A stretch of DNA of 64,000 nucleotides, from NCBI RefSeq assembly GCF_029210375.1, contig NZ_JARGER010000012.1:92048-156047 (forward strand), in the 5' to 3' direction. Shown here piece by piece: positions 41,449 to 51,516 of this stretch; position 1 is the first letter of the stretch, and each line of letters opens with the position of its first letter. The position numbers and the translations under genes are program-made. This DNA comes from Nocardioides sp. YIM 152315. GTDB taxonomy: Bacteria; Actinomycetota; Actinomycetes; Propionibacteriales; Nocardioidaceae. A model generated the notes under the pieces. That model searched no databases. It saw only the letters and a program-made list of their open reading frames with translations, and was not told the origin of the DNA.

Positions 41449-41454
41449 TAGGTC
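41449..41454 (+). promoter_or_regulatory. -10 box (TAGGTC) for the PhoD-like gene, leaderless
   Basis: TAGGTC ends 6 nt before ATG 41461; the last base departs from the TANNNT pattern. Confidence 0.35.
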
Positions 41455-41460
41455 CGGGAC

Positions 41461-43149
41461 ATGACCGCTCTCGTCCTCGGCCCGCTGCTGCGGTACGTCG
41501 ACGCCACGTCCGCGACGGTGTGGGTGGAGACGGCCGCGCCCGGCGAGGTGGCGGTCACCGCCGGCGAGCACCGGGCCGCGGCCCGGACCTTCGGCGCGCA
41601 CGGGCACCACTACGCGCTCGTCGAGCTCGACGGGCTGGCGCCGGCCACGATCACGCCGTACGTCGTGCATGTCGACGGCGAGCAGGTCTGGCCCTCGACG
41701 GACCCGGAGCTGGCGGACTTCCCACCGTCGGTGATCTCCACGCTCGAGCCGGGCAAGCCGCTGCGCCTGGCGTTCGGGTCGTGCCGCGTCAGCGTCGACC
41801 ACGGTGCGGACGGCACGGCCGCCTTCGGCGTCGACGCCCTGCGGGCATACGCGCTGTTCATGGCGGGCCTGACCGAGAGCGGGTCGGAGGATCCCGGGGA
41901 GCGCTGGCCCGACCTCGCGCTCTTCCTCGGCGACCAGGTCTACGCCGACGAGACCAGCGACCCGATGCGCGACTTCATCGCCGCGAGGCGCGACCCCGAG
42001 CAGCCGCCATGGTTCGAGCTCCGGGACTACGAGGAGTACGCCCGCCTCTACCGCCTCGCCTGGTCGGAGCCCGCCCTGCGATGGCTGCTCTCGACGGTGC
42101 CGAGCGCGATGATCTTCGACGACCACGACATCCGCGACGACTGGAACACGTCGTGGACGTGGCGGCAGGCCATGGAGTCCACCGACTGGTGGCACGACCG
42201 GGTCGTCGGCGGCCTGGCCGCCTACTGGGTGCACCAGCACCTCGGCAACCTCGGACCCACCGAGCGGCGCGGCGACGAGCTGTGGAAGCGGATCTCGACG
42301 TACGACGGTCCGGGCGAGCTCGACGTCAGCGACGCTCTCGACGCGCTCGCCGACCGCGCCGACCAGCACCCCGACACCTACCGGTGGAGCTTCGCGCGCG
42401 ACTTCGACACCCAGGCGCGGCTGGTGGTCGTGGACTCGCGCGCCGCTCGCGTGCTGGAGCCGGCCCGGCGCTCGATGCTCGACCCGGGGGAGCTGATGTG
42501 GCTCGACGCGCAGCTGCGGGGCGACGTCGAGCACCTGCTGGTCGGCACGTCGTTGCCGTTCCTCCTCGCGCCGGGGCTGCATCACGCCGAGTCGTTCGGC
42601 GAGGCGATCGCGGAGGGTGCGTGGGGTCGCCCGGGGAAGTGGCTGGGCGAGCTCTTCCGGCGGCGCGCGGACCTCGAGCACTGGGCGGCCTTCGAGCGCG
42701 GCTTCCGCGACGTCGCCGAGATCCTGCTCGAGGTGGCGGGCGGACGCCGCGGCCGGGCACCGCGGACGATCACGTTCCTGTCCGGCGACGTGCACCACAG
42801 CTACCTCGCCGAGGCGTGGCCGCGGCACGGCACCGTCGCGAGCCGGATCCTCCAGGCCGTGTGCTCACCGATCCGGAACCCGCTCCCGCGGTCGATGCGG
42901 TCGCTGACCGGGATCGCCGCGAAGCGCCCCGCCGCGATGATCGGCCGGCTGCTGTCGCTGGCCGGGCGGGTGCCGCTGGAGCCGCTGCGCTGGGCGGTGG
43001 TCCAGGGCCCGTGGTACGCCAACAACCTCGCGGTCCTCGAGCTCGACCCGCGCGGGATCCGGATGCGATGGGTCAGCGGCCAGGTCGTCGACGGCGATCC
43101 GGAGCGCCCCCGGCTCCGCCGCGAGGCGACCCTCGACCCCGTCGGCTGA
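41461..43149 (+). CDS. PhoD-like metallophosphatase
   Basis: A 562-residue protein with an N-terminal beta-sandwich (LLRYVDATSATVWVET) and a calcineurin-like phosphatase domain. Metal-site motifs of PhoD are present: LAFGSCRVSVD, LFLGDQVYADE, MIFDDHDIRDDWNTS and TFLSGDVHHSY. PhoD enzymes hydrolyse phosphodiesters and teichoic-acid-like polymers outside the cell, but this one lacks a Tat or Sec signal and starts MTALVLGPLL, so it is probably cytoplasmic. A 10-bp tandem repeat (43144-43173) overlaps its stop codon. Confidence 0.9.
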   Translation: MTALVLGPLLRYVDATSATVWVETAAPGEVAVTAGEHRAAARTFGAHGHHYALVELDGLAPATITPYVVHVDGEQVWPSTDPELADFPPSVISTLEPGKPLRLAFGSCRVSVDHGADGTAAFGVDALRAYALFMAGLTESGSEDPGERWPDLALFLGDQVYADETSDPMRDFIAARRDPEQPPWFELRDYEEYARLYRLAWSEPALRWLLSTVPSAMIFDDHDIRDDWNTSWTWRQAMESTDWWHDRVVGGLAAYWVHQHLGNLGPTERRGDELWKRISTYDGPGELDVSDALDALADRADQHPDTYRWSFARDFDTQARLVVVDSRAARVLEPARRSMLDPGELMWLDAQLRGDVEHLLVGTSLPFLLAPGLHHAESFGEAIAEGAWGRPGKWLGELFRRRADLEHWAAFERGFRDVAEILLEVAGGRRGRAPRTITFLSGDVHHSYLAEAWPRHGTVASRILQAVCSPIRNPLPRSMRSLTGIAAKRPAAMIGRLLSLAGRVPLEPLRWAVVQGPWYANNLAVLELDPRGIRMRWVSGQVVDGDPERPRLRREATLDPVG

Positions 43150-43166
43150 GGCAGGCTGAGGCAGGC

Positions 43167-43322
43167 TCAGGCGGCGAGGTGCCCCGCGCGACCCGGCGTC
43201 ATGGCCGGCTCGCAGTCACAGCCGTCGCCACACGCGAGGTAGGTGTGCGGCGCGTGGCCGCAGCGCGGGCACGGCATGTCGTGCGACAGGTGCACGGTGT
43301 TGGTCTGAACGGTGTCCCACAT
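43167..43322 (-). CDS. Cys-rich 51-residue zinc-ribbon-like protein
   Basis: A small protein with two metal-binding-like clusters, CPRCGHAPHT and CGDGCDCEP, six residues apart. GGAGGAGG on the minus strand gives a strong SD 8 nt before ATG 43322, which supports it being a true gene. No family recognised beyond a general zinc-ribbon look; it may bind nucleic acid or a partner protein. It ends in the convergent gap after the PhoD-like gene. Confidence 0.7.
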   Translation of the reverse strand: MWDTVQTNTVHLSHDMPCPRCGHAPHTYLACGDGCDCEPAMTPGRAGHLAA

Positions 43323-43546
43323 GGTGCTGCCTCCTCCCGTACCGCCCCGGTGCCCCCCGGCTTCCGGTTGTGGTGATACGGACTCTTCGACGGTGCCATG
43401 GTCATCGGCAGCGGTTCCCGATTCCGCGAAGAACGGGGGCGAATTGCCCCAATGTGGTGAGCGCCGCATGGCCCATCCGGGCCACCGGGCTCCTGCCGCC
43501 GGTGCCCGGCGGGCGACTCCGCCCGGCCCGTGGCACGATCGTCCGG

Positions 43547-43981
43547 GTGAGCAGCGACGCCGACAGACTGCGCGACCTGGCCCTGCTGCGCCGGGTGCGT
43601 GACCGGATGGACCGGGAGTACGCCCAGCCCCTCGACGTCGAGGCCCTCGCCCGGGGCGTCAACATGTCGGCCGGCCACCTGAGCCGCCAGTTCAAGGCGG
43701 CGTACGGCGAGTCGCCGTACTCGTACCTGATGACGCGCCGCATCGAGCGGGCCATGGCGCTGCTGCGCCGCGGCGACCTGAGCGTCACCGACGTCTGCTT
43801 CGCGGTCGGGTGCCAGTCGCTGGGCACGTTCAGCACCCGCTTCGCCGAGCTCGTGGGCATGCCGCCCAGCGAGTACAAGCGGCACGCCCGGGACGACATG
43901 GCCGGCGTCCCGTCGATCGAGTTCAAGAAGGTCACGAGACCGGTCAGGAATCGAGAAGCGCCCCTCGCGCCGCGTCCCTAG
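43547..43981 (+). CDS. AraC-family transcriptional regulator
   Basis: A 144-residue protein consisting almost only of the double helix-turn-helix: QPLDVEALARGVNMSAGHLSRQFKAAYGESPYSYLMTRRIERAM (pieces: SAGHLSRQFKAAYG, SPYSYLMTRRI) and LSVTDVCFAVGCQSLGTFSTRFAELVGMPPSEYK. There is no ligand-binding domain, so it is a short type that may act with a partner or in stress response. The following VOC gene starts 11 bp after its stop and probably is its target. A weak CACGAT element lies 7 nt before GTG 43547. Confidence 0.9.
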   Translation: MSSDADRLRDLALLRRVRDRMDREYAQPLDVEALARGVNMSAGHLSRQFKAAYGESPYSYLMTRRIERAMALLRRGDLSVTDVCFAVGCQSLGTFSTRFAELVGMPPSEYKRHARDDMAGVPSIEFKKVTRPVRNREAPLAPRP

Positions 43982-43984
43982 GGT
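43979..43984 (+). promoter_or_regulatory. -10 box (TAGGGT) for VOC gene, leaderless
   Basis: TAGGGT begins within the AraC-family stop codon and ends 7 nt before ATG 43992. Confidence 0.45.
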
Positions 43985-43991
43985 CGTGGTC

Positions 43992-44402
43992 ATGGACATC
44001 AACCTTCACACCACGTTCCTCCCGCAGGACGATCCGGAGGCAGCGCTCCGGTTCTACCGCGACACGCTCGGCTTCGAGCTGCGCAACGACGTCGGCTTCG
44101 ACGGCAAGCGGTGGCTCACCATGGGCTCGTCCCAGCAGCCGTCCGTCAACATCGTGCTCTACCCGCCGGGCGCCGACCCGGGCATCACCGAGGCAGAGCG
44201 GCAGGTCATCACCGAGATGATGGCGAAGGGCACCTTCGGCAGCATGCTCTTCTCGAGCAAGGACCTCGACGCGACGTTCGAGGAGCTCCAGGCGGCCGAC
44301 GTCGACATCGTCCAGGAGCCGACCGACCAGCCGTGGGGCGTGCGCGACTGCGCCGTCCGCGACCCCGCCGGCAACATGCTGCGCATCCAGGCGGCGTCAT
44401 GA
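43992..44402 (+). CDS. VOC-family (glyoxalase-like) protein
   Basis: A 136-residue vicinal-oxygen-chelate protein with two beta-alpha-beta-beta-beta modules: DDPEAALRFYRDTLGFELRNDVG at the start and VRDPAGNMLRIQ at the end. Candidate metal ligands include the histidine near the N terminus (NLHTTF) and the glutamates between. Such proteins bind antibiotics, isomerise or dioxygenate; no substrate can be given. ATG 43992 and the start of the next gene are linked: the stop overlaps the next ATG (ATGA). Confidence 0.9.
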   Translation: MDINLHTTFLPQDDPEAALRFYRDTLGFELRNDVGFDGKRWLTMGSSQQPSVNIVLYPPGADPGITEAERQVITEMMAKGTFGSMLFSSKDLDATFEELQAADVDIVQEPTDQPWGVRDCAVRDPAGNMLRIQAAS

Positions 44403-45022
44403 GCACCACCACGACCGTGACGGTCGACTCCCTGGTCATCGAGACCTCCGACCCGGCGGCGACCGACGCGTTCCACGCGGCGCTCGGTCTCGGCGACGTC
44501 GTCGGCAGTCGTCAGTCGGACTCACCGACCGACGGGTTCCGCGGCTACTCGATCTCGCTGATCGCCGCCCAGCCGAGCACGGTCGACGCCATCGTCCGGG
44601 CCGCGCTCGACGCCGGCGCCACCGAGGTGAAGTCGGTGCGCAAGAGCTTCTGGGGCTACGGCGGCGTCGTGCAGGCGCCCGACGGCACGCTCTGGAAGGT
44701 CGTCTCCCAATCGAAGAAGGACACCGGCCCCGCAACGCGGGAGTTCGAGGAGGTCGTGATCCTGCTCGGCGTCGACGACGTGAAGGCGAGCCGGCACTTC
44801 TACGAGCAGCAGGGCTTGAGCGTGGGCAAGAGCTTCGGCGGCAAGTACGCCGAGCTCGAGACCGGGCCGCGCGTCAAGGTCGCGCTCTACCCCCGCAAGG
44901 CCGCCGCGAAGGACGCCGGCGTGCCGACCGAGGGGAGTGGCTCGCACCGGCTCGTCGTGCGCGCCTCGACCGACGGCTTCACCGACCCCGATGGATACGT
45001 GTGGGAGTCCGGGTCGGACTGA
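44399..45022 (+). CDS. Double VOC/glyoxalase-domain protein
   Basis: A 207-residue protein with two VOC half-domains: VDSLVIETSDPAATDAFHAALGLGDVVGSR and REFEEVVILLGVDDVKASRHFYEQQGLSVGKSFGG. The second half ends SHRLVVRASTDGFTDPDGYVWE. Function unknown, probably bleomycin-resistance/glyoxalase-like. ATG 44399 overlaps the preceding VOC stop, so it follows AraC-VOC as a unit. A strong terminator-like hairpin lies 18 bp after the stop. Confidence 0.88.
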   Translation: MSTTTTVTVDSLVIETSDPAATDAFHAALGLGDVVGSRQSDSPTDGFRGYSISLIAAQPSTVDAIVRAALDAGATEVKSVRKSFWGYGGVVQAPDGTLWKVVSQSKKDTGPATREFEEVVILLGVDDVKASRHFYEQQGLSVGKSFGGKYAELETGPRVKVALYPRKAAAKDAGVPTEGSGSHRLVVRASTDGFTDPDGYVWESGSD

Positions 45023-45039
45023 CCGCGCGCCCAGTTCAC

Positions 45040-45068
45040 CGGCGGCCCGCTCATGAGGCGGGCCGCCG
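45040..45068. terminator. Perfect 11-bp hairpin after the VOC operon
   Basis: CGGCGGCCCGC at 45040-45050 pairs exactly with GCGGGCCGCCG at 45058-45068 across a 7-nt loop. No T-run follows. It may terminate the VOC operon or attenuate entry to the UvrA-like gene, whose start is 31 bp on. Confidence 0.65.
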
Positions 45069-45098
45069 CGTCGTATGAGAGATGGAGAGAATCAAGGC

Positions 45099-47456
<2,358 letters not shown>

Positions 47457-47460
47457 ACCG

Positions 47461-47856
47461 TCAGGTGCGTGCGTCCAGCAGCCGCACCCGGCGTACGCCC
47501 GCGGTCAGCCGGTAGGAGGTCTCGACGAGCTCGGCGACCTCGGCCCAGTCGGTCTCGCCGTCGAGGTCGAGGCCGACCCAGCCGGAGACGCCGAGGTACA
47601 TGGGATGGAAGCAGCGGTCCTCCTCGACGAGCGCCGGCCGCTCGACCGGGTCGGCGAGCACGAGCACCGACTCGCTGCGGCGCACGTGGCCGTCGCCGAC
47701 CTTGACGCTTCCGCCGTAGTAGGCGAACACCTTCGTCGTGTAGAACGCCGGCGTGCCGTGCGAGACCTTCTCGGCGGCGTCCGGGAGCGCGAGCGCCAGC
47801 TCGCGGAGACGGCCGAGCACCGGGTCGTCGTCGTCGAACATCCGCGGATGAGGCAT
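47461..47856 (-). CDS. MmcQ/YjbR-family protein
   Basis: A 131-residue protein of the YjbR/CyaY-like fold (DNA-binding-like domain of unknown function). Conserved parts are LRELALALPDAAEKVSHGTPAFYTTKVFAYYG and the C-terminal WVGLDLDGETDWAEVAELVETSYRL. The fold is similar to metJ-type and tox proteins but the role is undefined. ATG 47856 has a TACGGT box ending 6 nt upstream (47863-47868). It is divergent from the PPOX gene with only ~58 bp between starts. Confidence 0.88.
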   Translation of the reverse strand: MPHPRMFDDDDPVLGRLRELALALPDAAEKVSHGTPAFYTTKVFAYYGGSVKVGDGHVRRSESVLVLADPVERPALVEEDRCFHPMYLGVSGWVGLDLDGETDWAEVAELVETSYRLTAGVRRVRLLDART

Positions 47857-47862
47857 GGCCCG

Positions 47863-47868
47863 ACCGTA
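47863..47868 (-). promoter_or_regulatory. -10 box (TACGGT) for the MmcQ/YjbR gene, leaderless
   Basis: TACGGT on the minus strand ends 6 nt before ATG 47856. Confidence 0.5.
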
Positions 47869-47901
47869 GTCGACCTGTTGCTCCATCCCCGCGGCCGGCG
47901 G

Positions 47902-47907
47902 TAGTAC
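47902..47907 (+). promoter_or_regulatory. -10-like box (TAGTAC) for the PPOX-family gene
   Basis: TAGTAC ends 7 nt before GTG 47915; its last base is C, so the match is weaker. Confidence 0.3.
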
Positions 47908-47914
47908 GGATGTC

Positions 47915-48412
47915 GTGGACGACCTGGTGGAGCACGCGGCCGACCTGCTGGCGCGGAACGCGTACCTGACGCTGGGCACCGTCGGTCCGGACCAGCGACC
48001 GTGGACCTCACCGGTCTACTTCACCGCGGACGGTCTCTGCGACTTCTACTGGATGTCGACCCAGGAGTCCCGACACTCGCAGCACGTGGCGCAGCAGCCG
48101 GCCGTCAGCCTGGTCGTCTTCGACTCCACCGTGCCTCCGTACCACGGCCGTGCGCTGTACGCCGAGGCCACGGCCGAGGTGCTCGAGGACGCCGACCTGG
48201 CGCAGGGGCTGACGGTCTACCCGGGGCCGCCGGCGCGCGGCGGGACCCGCCTCACCGCGGCGGACGTCTCCGGGTCCTCGCCGTGGCGTCTCTACCGCGC
48301 GAGGGCCGGCACGGTCTGGGTGCTCTGTCCGCGAGAGCCGCGGCAGCCGTGCCGTCTCCACGGGCGCAACGCTGACCACCGTGTCCACGTCTGGCCGGAT
48401 GCGGGCGAGTGA
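47915..48412 (+). CDS. Pyridoxamine 5'-phosphate oxidase-family (FMN-binding split barrel) protein
   Basis: A 165-residue flavin- or deazaflavin-binding split barrel. LARNAYLTLGTVGPDQRPWTSPVYFT is the first strand pair and cofactor loop; FYWMSTQESRHSQHVAQQPAVSLVVFDS is the next. The protein probably binds FMN or F420 and reduces small molecules; the class is broad in actinobacteria. The C terminus (RLHGRNADHRVHVW) is basic. GTG 47915. Confidence 0.86.
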   Translation: MDDLVEHAADLLARNAYLTLGTVGPDQRPWTSPVYFTADGLCDFYWMSTQESRHSQHVAQQPAVSLVVFDSTVPPYHGRALYAEATAEVLEDADLAQGLTVYPGPPARGGTRLTAADVSGSSPWRLYRARAGTVWVLCPREPRQPCRLHGRNADHRVHVWPDAGE

Positions 48413-48512
48413 CGATGCACCGGGTCGACGCTGACGCTCCGCCTGAATAGATCGCCGATAACTGACATTATGTCAAGTGACGGCCGTAGGCCCCCGACGG
48501 GCCGTCCGCCCT

Positions 48513-48599
48513 GCTTCTCGGGGGGTTCTGTCGCTTCTCGGGCGTTGCAACACCCGAGAAGCGCGGGAATACCCGGTGCACCGGGTATTCCCGCGCCAG
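48513..48599. repeat. Bipartite palindromic repeat, copy 2 (intact)
   Basis: Two adjacent palindromes: 48534-48561 (CTTCTCGGG arms around GTTGCAAC, one mismatch pair) and a perfect 36-nt palindrome at 48561-48596 centred between 48578 and 48579 (half-site CACCGGGTATTCCCGCGC). The element aligns with 26490-26576. It lies in the ~250-bp gap after the PPOX gene; no ORF is seen there apart from the next gene's promoter. Confidence 0.8.
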
Positions 48600-48647
48600 C
48601 CGTCTCCCACGCCGCCGGTGGCGGCCTCGCATGGTCGAGATCGGGAG

Positions 48648-48653
48648 TACGGT
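48648..48653 (+). promoter_or_regulatory. -10 box (TACGGT) for VOC gene, leaderless
   Basis: TACGGT ends 6 nt before ATG 48660. Confidence 0.5.
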
Positions 48654-48659
48654 CGCTCC

Positions 48660-49157
48660 ATGCCGGACCTCGACCTGGACGCCATCAACGCCGCGCGCGA
48701 CCGCATCCGCTCGACGTACCTCGCCCCGGAGGCGTCCCGGCCGGCCTCGTCGGCGCGCGGCCTCCACCACGTCGCGATCGTCTGCGCCGACGTCGAGACG
48801 ACGGTCCGCTTCTACCAGGGACTGCTGGAGTTCCCGCTGACGGAGATCTTCGAGAACCGCGACTACGCGGGGTCGAACCACTTCTTCTTCGACATCGGCA
48901 ACGGCAACCTCATCGCGTTCTTCGACTTCCCCGGACTCGACGTCGGGGCGTACGCCGAGGTGCTCGGCGGGCTCCACCACCTCGCGATCTCGGTCGAGCC
49001 CGAGCGCTGGGAGCGCCTGAAGGCCAAGCTCGACGAGGCCGGGGTGGAGTACCTCCTCGAGAGCGGCAGCTCGATCTACCTGCACGACCCCGACGGCACC
49101 CGTGTCGAGCTGATCTCCGACCCGCTGGGCGAGATGTACGGCGAGGTCGTGCTCTGA
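48660..49157 (+). CDS. VOC-family (glyoxalase/dioxygenase-like) protein
   Basis: A 165-residue vicinal-oxygen-chelate protein. The metal ligands appear as His in GLHHVAIVCADVE (N-terminal module), a second His in GGLHHLAISVEPE and Glu in DGTRVELISDP. The FYQGLLEFPLTEIFENRDYAGSN stretch is typical of dioxygenase- and glyoxalase-type members. Substrate unknown. Single gene with its own leaderless promoter, next to a palindromic repeat. Confidence 0.9.
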   Translation: MPDLDLDAINAARDRIRSTYLAPEASRPASSARGLHHVAIVCADVETTVRFYQGLLEFPLTEIFENRDYAGSNHFFFDIGNGNLIAFFDFPGLDVGAYAEVLGGLHHLAISVEPERWERLKAKLDEAGVEYLLESGSSIYLHDPDGTRVELISDPLGEMYGEVVL

Positions 49158-49163
49158 TTCGTC

Positions 49164-49880
49164 CTACACCGGCGTCGAGGTCACCAGCACCCCGATCTTG
49201 TCGATGCGGTGCTCGGGGTTGCCGAACCGGTCGGCCCACCAGTTGCCGGCGGCGTGGTCCTCGAGCGTGGCACACGTGGAGAGCGTGATCATCGCGCGCG
49301 TGGGCGTCACCCCCGGGCGACCCGGAACGGCGGCGCGCTGTGCCCGCAGCGAGCCGGGCAGCCGGAAGGACGTCTCCCGGGTGCCGACGATCCGGTAGGT
49401 GTAGCGCACTCCCCCGGCCGCCACGTGCACGACGTCGCCACGGCGCAGCGACGGCAGCTGCTCGAAGGCCCGCGTCGACGACAGTCGGTGCGCGGTCACC
49501 TGGTAGTTGCCGATCCCGCCCGGCCCGACGCCGCCGCGCGGCCCGTGGGGACTGGCGGCCCGGCCACGGTTCTGGATCCTCGTGCCGGGGGCGTCGTCGG
49601 TCCAGCCGACGTAGGGCACCACGGCCAGACCGCGGACCCGGATCGACGGGATCGTGAGCATGGCCCCGCGCGGTGTGCCGTCGGAGTGGAGCGCGGCCTC
49701 CTCGACCGGCTCGGCGCCCACCGTGGCCTGCGCCGAGGGCCGCGGCTCGGCGGGAGCACGTGAACCGGCCGGCGCCCCGGACGGTGCCTCGGACGGCGCG
49801 GAGCAGCCCGCGAGCAGCAGCACGCCCGCGGCGAGCAGGAGGCGGTCAGAGGTCGGCAAGCTTCGGCAGCACGTCCTCAC
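49164..49880 (-). CDS. Class E-like sortase with lipoprotein signal
   Basis: A cysteine transpeptidase-type protein of ~238 residues. The catalytic cysteine lies in MITLSTCATLEDH and the histidine in YQVTAHRLSS; an arginine in EHRIDKIGV completes the triad. The N-terminal signal has a lipobox LLAGC, so it should be a membrane-anchored lipoprotein, unusual for sortases, which are normally held by a membrane helix. GTG 49880 is used; TTG 49859 would place the start after the overlap with the luciferase-like gene. It either sorts proteins or is an LPXTG-independent relative. Confidence 0.8.
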   Translation of the reverse strand: MRTCCRSLPTSDRLLLAAGVLLLAGCSAPSEAPSGAPAGSRAPAEPRPSAQATVGAEPVEEAALHSDGTPRGAMLTIPSIRVRGLAVVPYVGWTDDAPGTRIQNRGRAASPHGPRGGVGPGGIGNYQVTAHRLSSTRAFEQLPSLRRGDVVHVAAGGVRYTYRIVGTRETSFRLPGSLRAQRAAVPGRPGVTPTRAMITLSTCATLEDHAAGNWWADRFGNPEHRIDKIGVLVTSTPV

Positions 49881-50718
49881 AGACCCGGGCGGTCCACCCG
49901 ACCGGGTCCTCGGTGGGCGGCATCAGCGTGACGAGGCCGATGCCGAGGTCGGCGTACACCGACATCTCCTTGACGAAGCCGTCGGGGTCGACGACCGGGT
50001 CGACGCCGCCGCTGAGCATGGTCTTGTCGATGCTCTCGTAGTCGCGGCCGACGTCGTCGCAGTGCCGCCGCAGCACGTCGAGCTTGTGCCGGGTGCCGTC
50101 GACGTCGTCGCGGAAGATGTTGCAGGCGTCGGCGTACTGCGCGACCAGGCGCAGGGTCTTCCGCTCACCGCTGCCGCCGATCAGGATCGGTGGGCACGGC
50201 TGCTGCACCGGCGGCGGCACGCAGACGGTCTCGGCCAGCTGGTAGTGCCTGCCGTCGTACGCACCGTCGTCGTCGCTCCACATCTGCCGCACGATCTGCA
50301 GCGTCTCCTCGAGCCGCTCGAACCGCTCCGCGGTGGCCGGGAACGGCACCCCGAGTCCGCGGTGCTCGCGGTCGTACCACGCGGCCCCGATGCCGAGCAT
50401 CGCGCGGCCCTGCGAGAGCACGTCGACGGTGGTGACGATCTTCGCGAGCAGCCCGGGATGGCGGTACGTCGTGCCGGTCACGAGCAGGCTCAGTCGCACG
50501 TCCGACGTGACCCCGGCGAGATAGCCCAGGGTCGTGTAGCCCTCCAGCATCGGCTCGGGTGGGCCGCCGAGCATCTCCATCTGGAAGTAGTGGTCCATGA
50601 CCGTGAACATCGACACGCCGCCCTGGTCGGCGACGCGGGCGGTGTCGGTCAGCCGCGAGGCGAGCCGCGACTCCCACTCGGGATGGGTGAAGTTGGCGTA
50701 GTGGATGCCGATTCGCAC
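49846..50718 (-). CDS. LLM-class (F420-dependent) oxidoreductase
   Basis: A 290-residue luciferase-like TIM barrel that binds coenzyme F420 (or FMN). Typical pieces are MDHYFQMEMLGG, RLSLLVTGTTYRHPGLLAKIVTTVDVLSQGRAMLGIGAAWYDREH and ILIGGSGERKTLRLVAQYADACN; the last loop binds the cofactor phosphate. Probable role is hydride transfer from F420H2 to an unknown substrate. GTG 50718 has a TAGGTT box ending 6 nt upstream. The sortase gene overlaps its 3' end by up to 35 bp. Confidence 0.9.
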   Translation of the reverse strand: MRIGIHYANFTHPEWESRLASRLTDTARVADQGGVSMFTVMDHYFQMEMLGGPPEPMLEGYTTLGYLAGVTSDVRLSLLVTGTTYRHPGLLAKIVTTVDVLSQGRAMLGIGAAWYDREHRGLGVPFPATAERFERLEETLQIVRQMWSDDDGAYDGRHYQLAETVCVPPPVQQPCPPILIGGSGERKTLRLVAQYADACNIFRDDVDGTRHKLDVLRRHCDDVGRDYESIDKTMLSGGVDPVVDPDGFVKEMSVYADLGIGLVTLMPPTEDPVGWTARVCEDVLPKLADL

Positions 50719-50724
50719 CCTTCG

Positions 50725-50730
50725 AACCTA
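50725..50730 (-). promoter_or_regulatory. -10 box (TAGGTT) for the LLM oxidoreductase gene, leaderless
   Basis: TAGGTT on the minus strand ends 6 nt before GTG 50718. Confidence 0.5.
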
Positions 50731-51474
50731 GACGACCCCACCCAACAGCCACGCTGCCCCGACCACCAGACAGCCCAGCGTGGCGCCCAGGAAGACCCCG
50801 ACCCAGACGACGCCCGGGACCCGGGTGAGCCGCGCCAGCTGGTCGGCGTCCGAGGTCCGCGCCCGCCCGCGGCGCCGCAACGACTGGAGCTCCAGCACCG
50901 GCCGCGGGGCCGCCAGCAGCAGGAACCACGTTCCGACGTACGCCGCGATCGACTGCGCCATCCCGCTCCCCCACCACGTCACCGCGAAGAGCGCGACGGC
51001 GGCGACGCCGACCGACCACAGCCCGAAGAAGTTGCGGATCTGGAGCAGCAGCAGCGCGAGCAGCAGGACGCCGAGCCACAGCACGGCCAGCGCGTGCTGC
51101 CGATGCAGCAGGTAGGCCGCGCCGAGGCCGAGCAGCGCCGGTCCGACGTACCCGGCGGCGGCCGTCACGACCATCCCGGGTCCGCGCGGCCTGCCGCGCG
51201 AGACCGTGAGACCCGAGGTGTCGGAGTGCAGCCGGATGCCCGAGAGCGAGCGGCCGGTCGCCAGCGCTGCGACGCCGTGGGCGCCCTCGTGGGCGATCGT
51301 CACCACGTGGCGGGTCAGCCGCCACGCCGACGGCGTCGCGACCAGCGCGAGCGCGACGGCGGCGCTCGCCACGACGACGCCGTCGGCCGGCGCCGGCTGC
51401 GTGCCGACTACGTCGCCCCACACGTCGCGCCACACGTCGCGCCACACGTCGCGCCACACGTCCTGGAAGCTCAC
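50728..51474 (-). CDS. M50 family membrane metalloprotease-like protein
   Basis: A 248-residue membrane protein with the zinc motif HEGAHGV in TIAHEGAHGVAALATGR and about five further helices. The C-terminal metal-binding NPxxDG of classic site-2 proteases is not obvious, so it belongs to the short M50B-like actinobacterial group. Substrate unknown. The cytoplasmic N terminus contains the tandem repeat DVWR-DVWR-DVWR-DVWG coded by a 12-bp DNA repeat. GTG 51474 gives the VSFQDVWRD start. Confidence 0.75.
   Translation of the reverse strand: MSFQDVWRDVWRDVWRDVWGDVVGTQPAPADGVVVASAAVALALVATPSAWRLTRHVVTIAHEGAHGVAALATGRSLSGIRLHSDTSGLTVSRGRPRGPGMVVTAAAGYVGPALLGLGAAYLLHRQHALAVLWLGVLLLALLLLQIRNFFGLWSVGVAAVALFAVTWWGSGMAQSIAAYVGTWFLLLAAPRPVLELQSLRRRGRARTSDADQLARLTRVPGVVWVGVFLGATLGCLVVGAAWLLGGVV
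51412..51459. repeat. 12-bp tandem repeat, four units, inside the M50-like gene
   Basis: GTCGCCCCACAC followed by three GTCGCGCCACAC units, encoding repeated Asp-Val-Trp-(Arg/Gly) on the minus strand at the start of the membrane protease. Confidence 0.85.
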
Positions 51475-51504
51475 GCGGCAAGCGTGCCGGATCGGGGCGG
51501 TGGG

Positions 51505-51510
51505 TACGTC
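51505..51510 (+). promoter_or_regulatory. -10-like box (TACGTC) for the small conserved protein
   Basis: TACGTC ends 6 nt before ATG 51517; its last base is C. Confidence 0.3.
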
Positions 51511-51516
51511 GCGGGC

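Noticed and set aside
43144..43173. 10-bp tandem repeat over the PhoD-like stop codon
   Set aside because: Three imperfect units of simple GC sequence; too small to claim function, though it could extend the tails of both converging genes by slippage.
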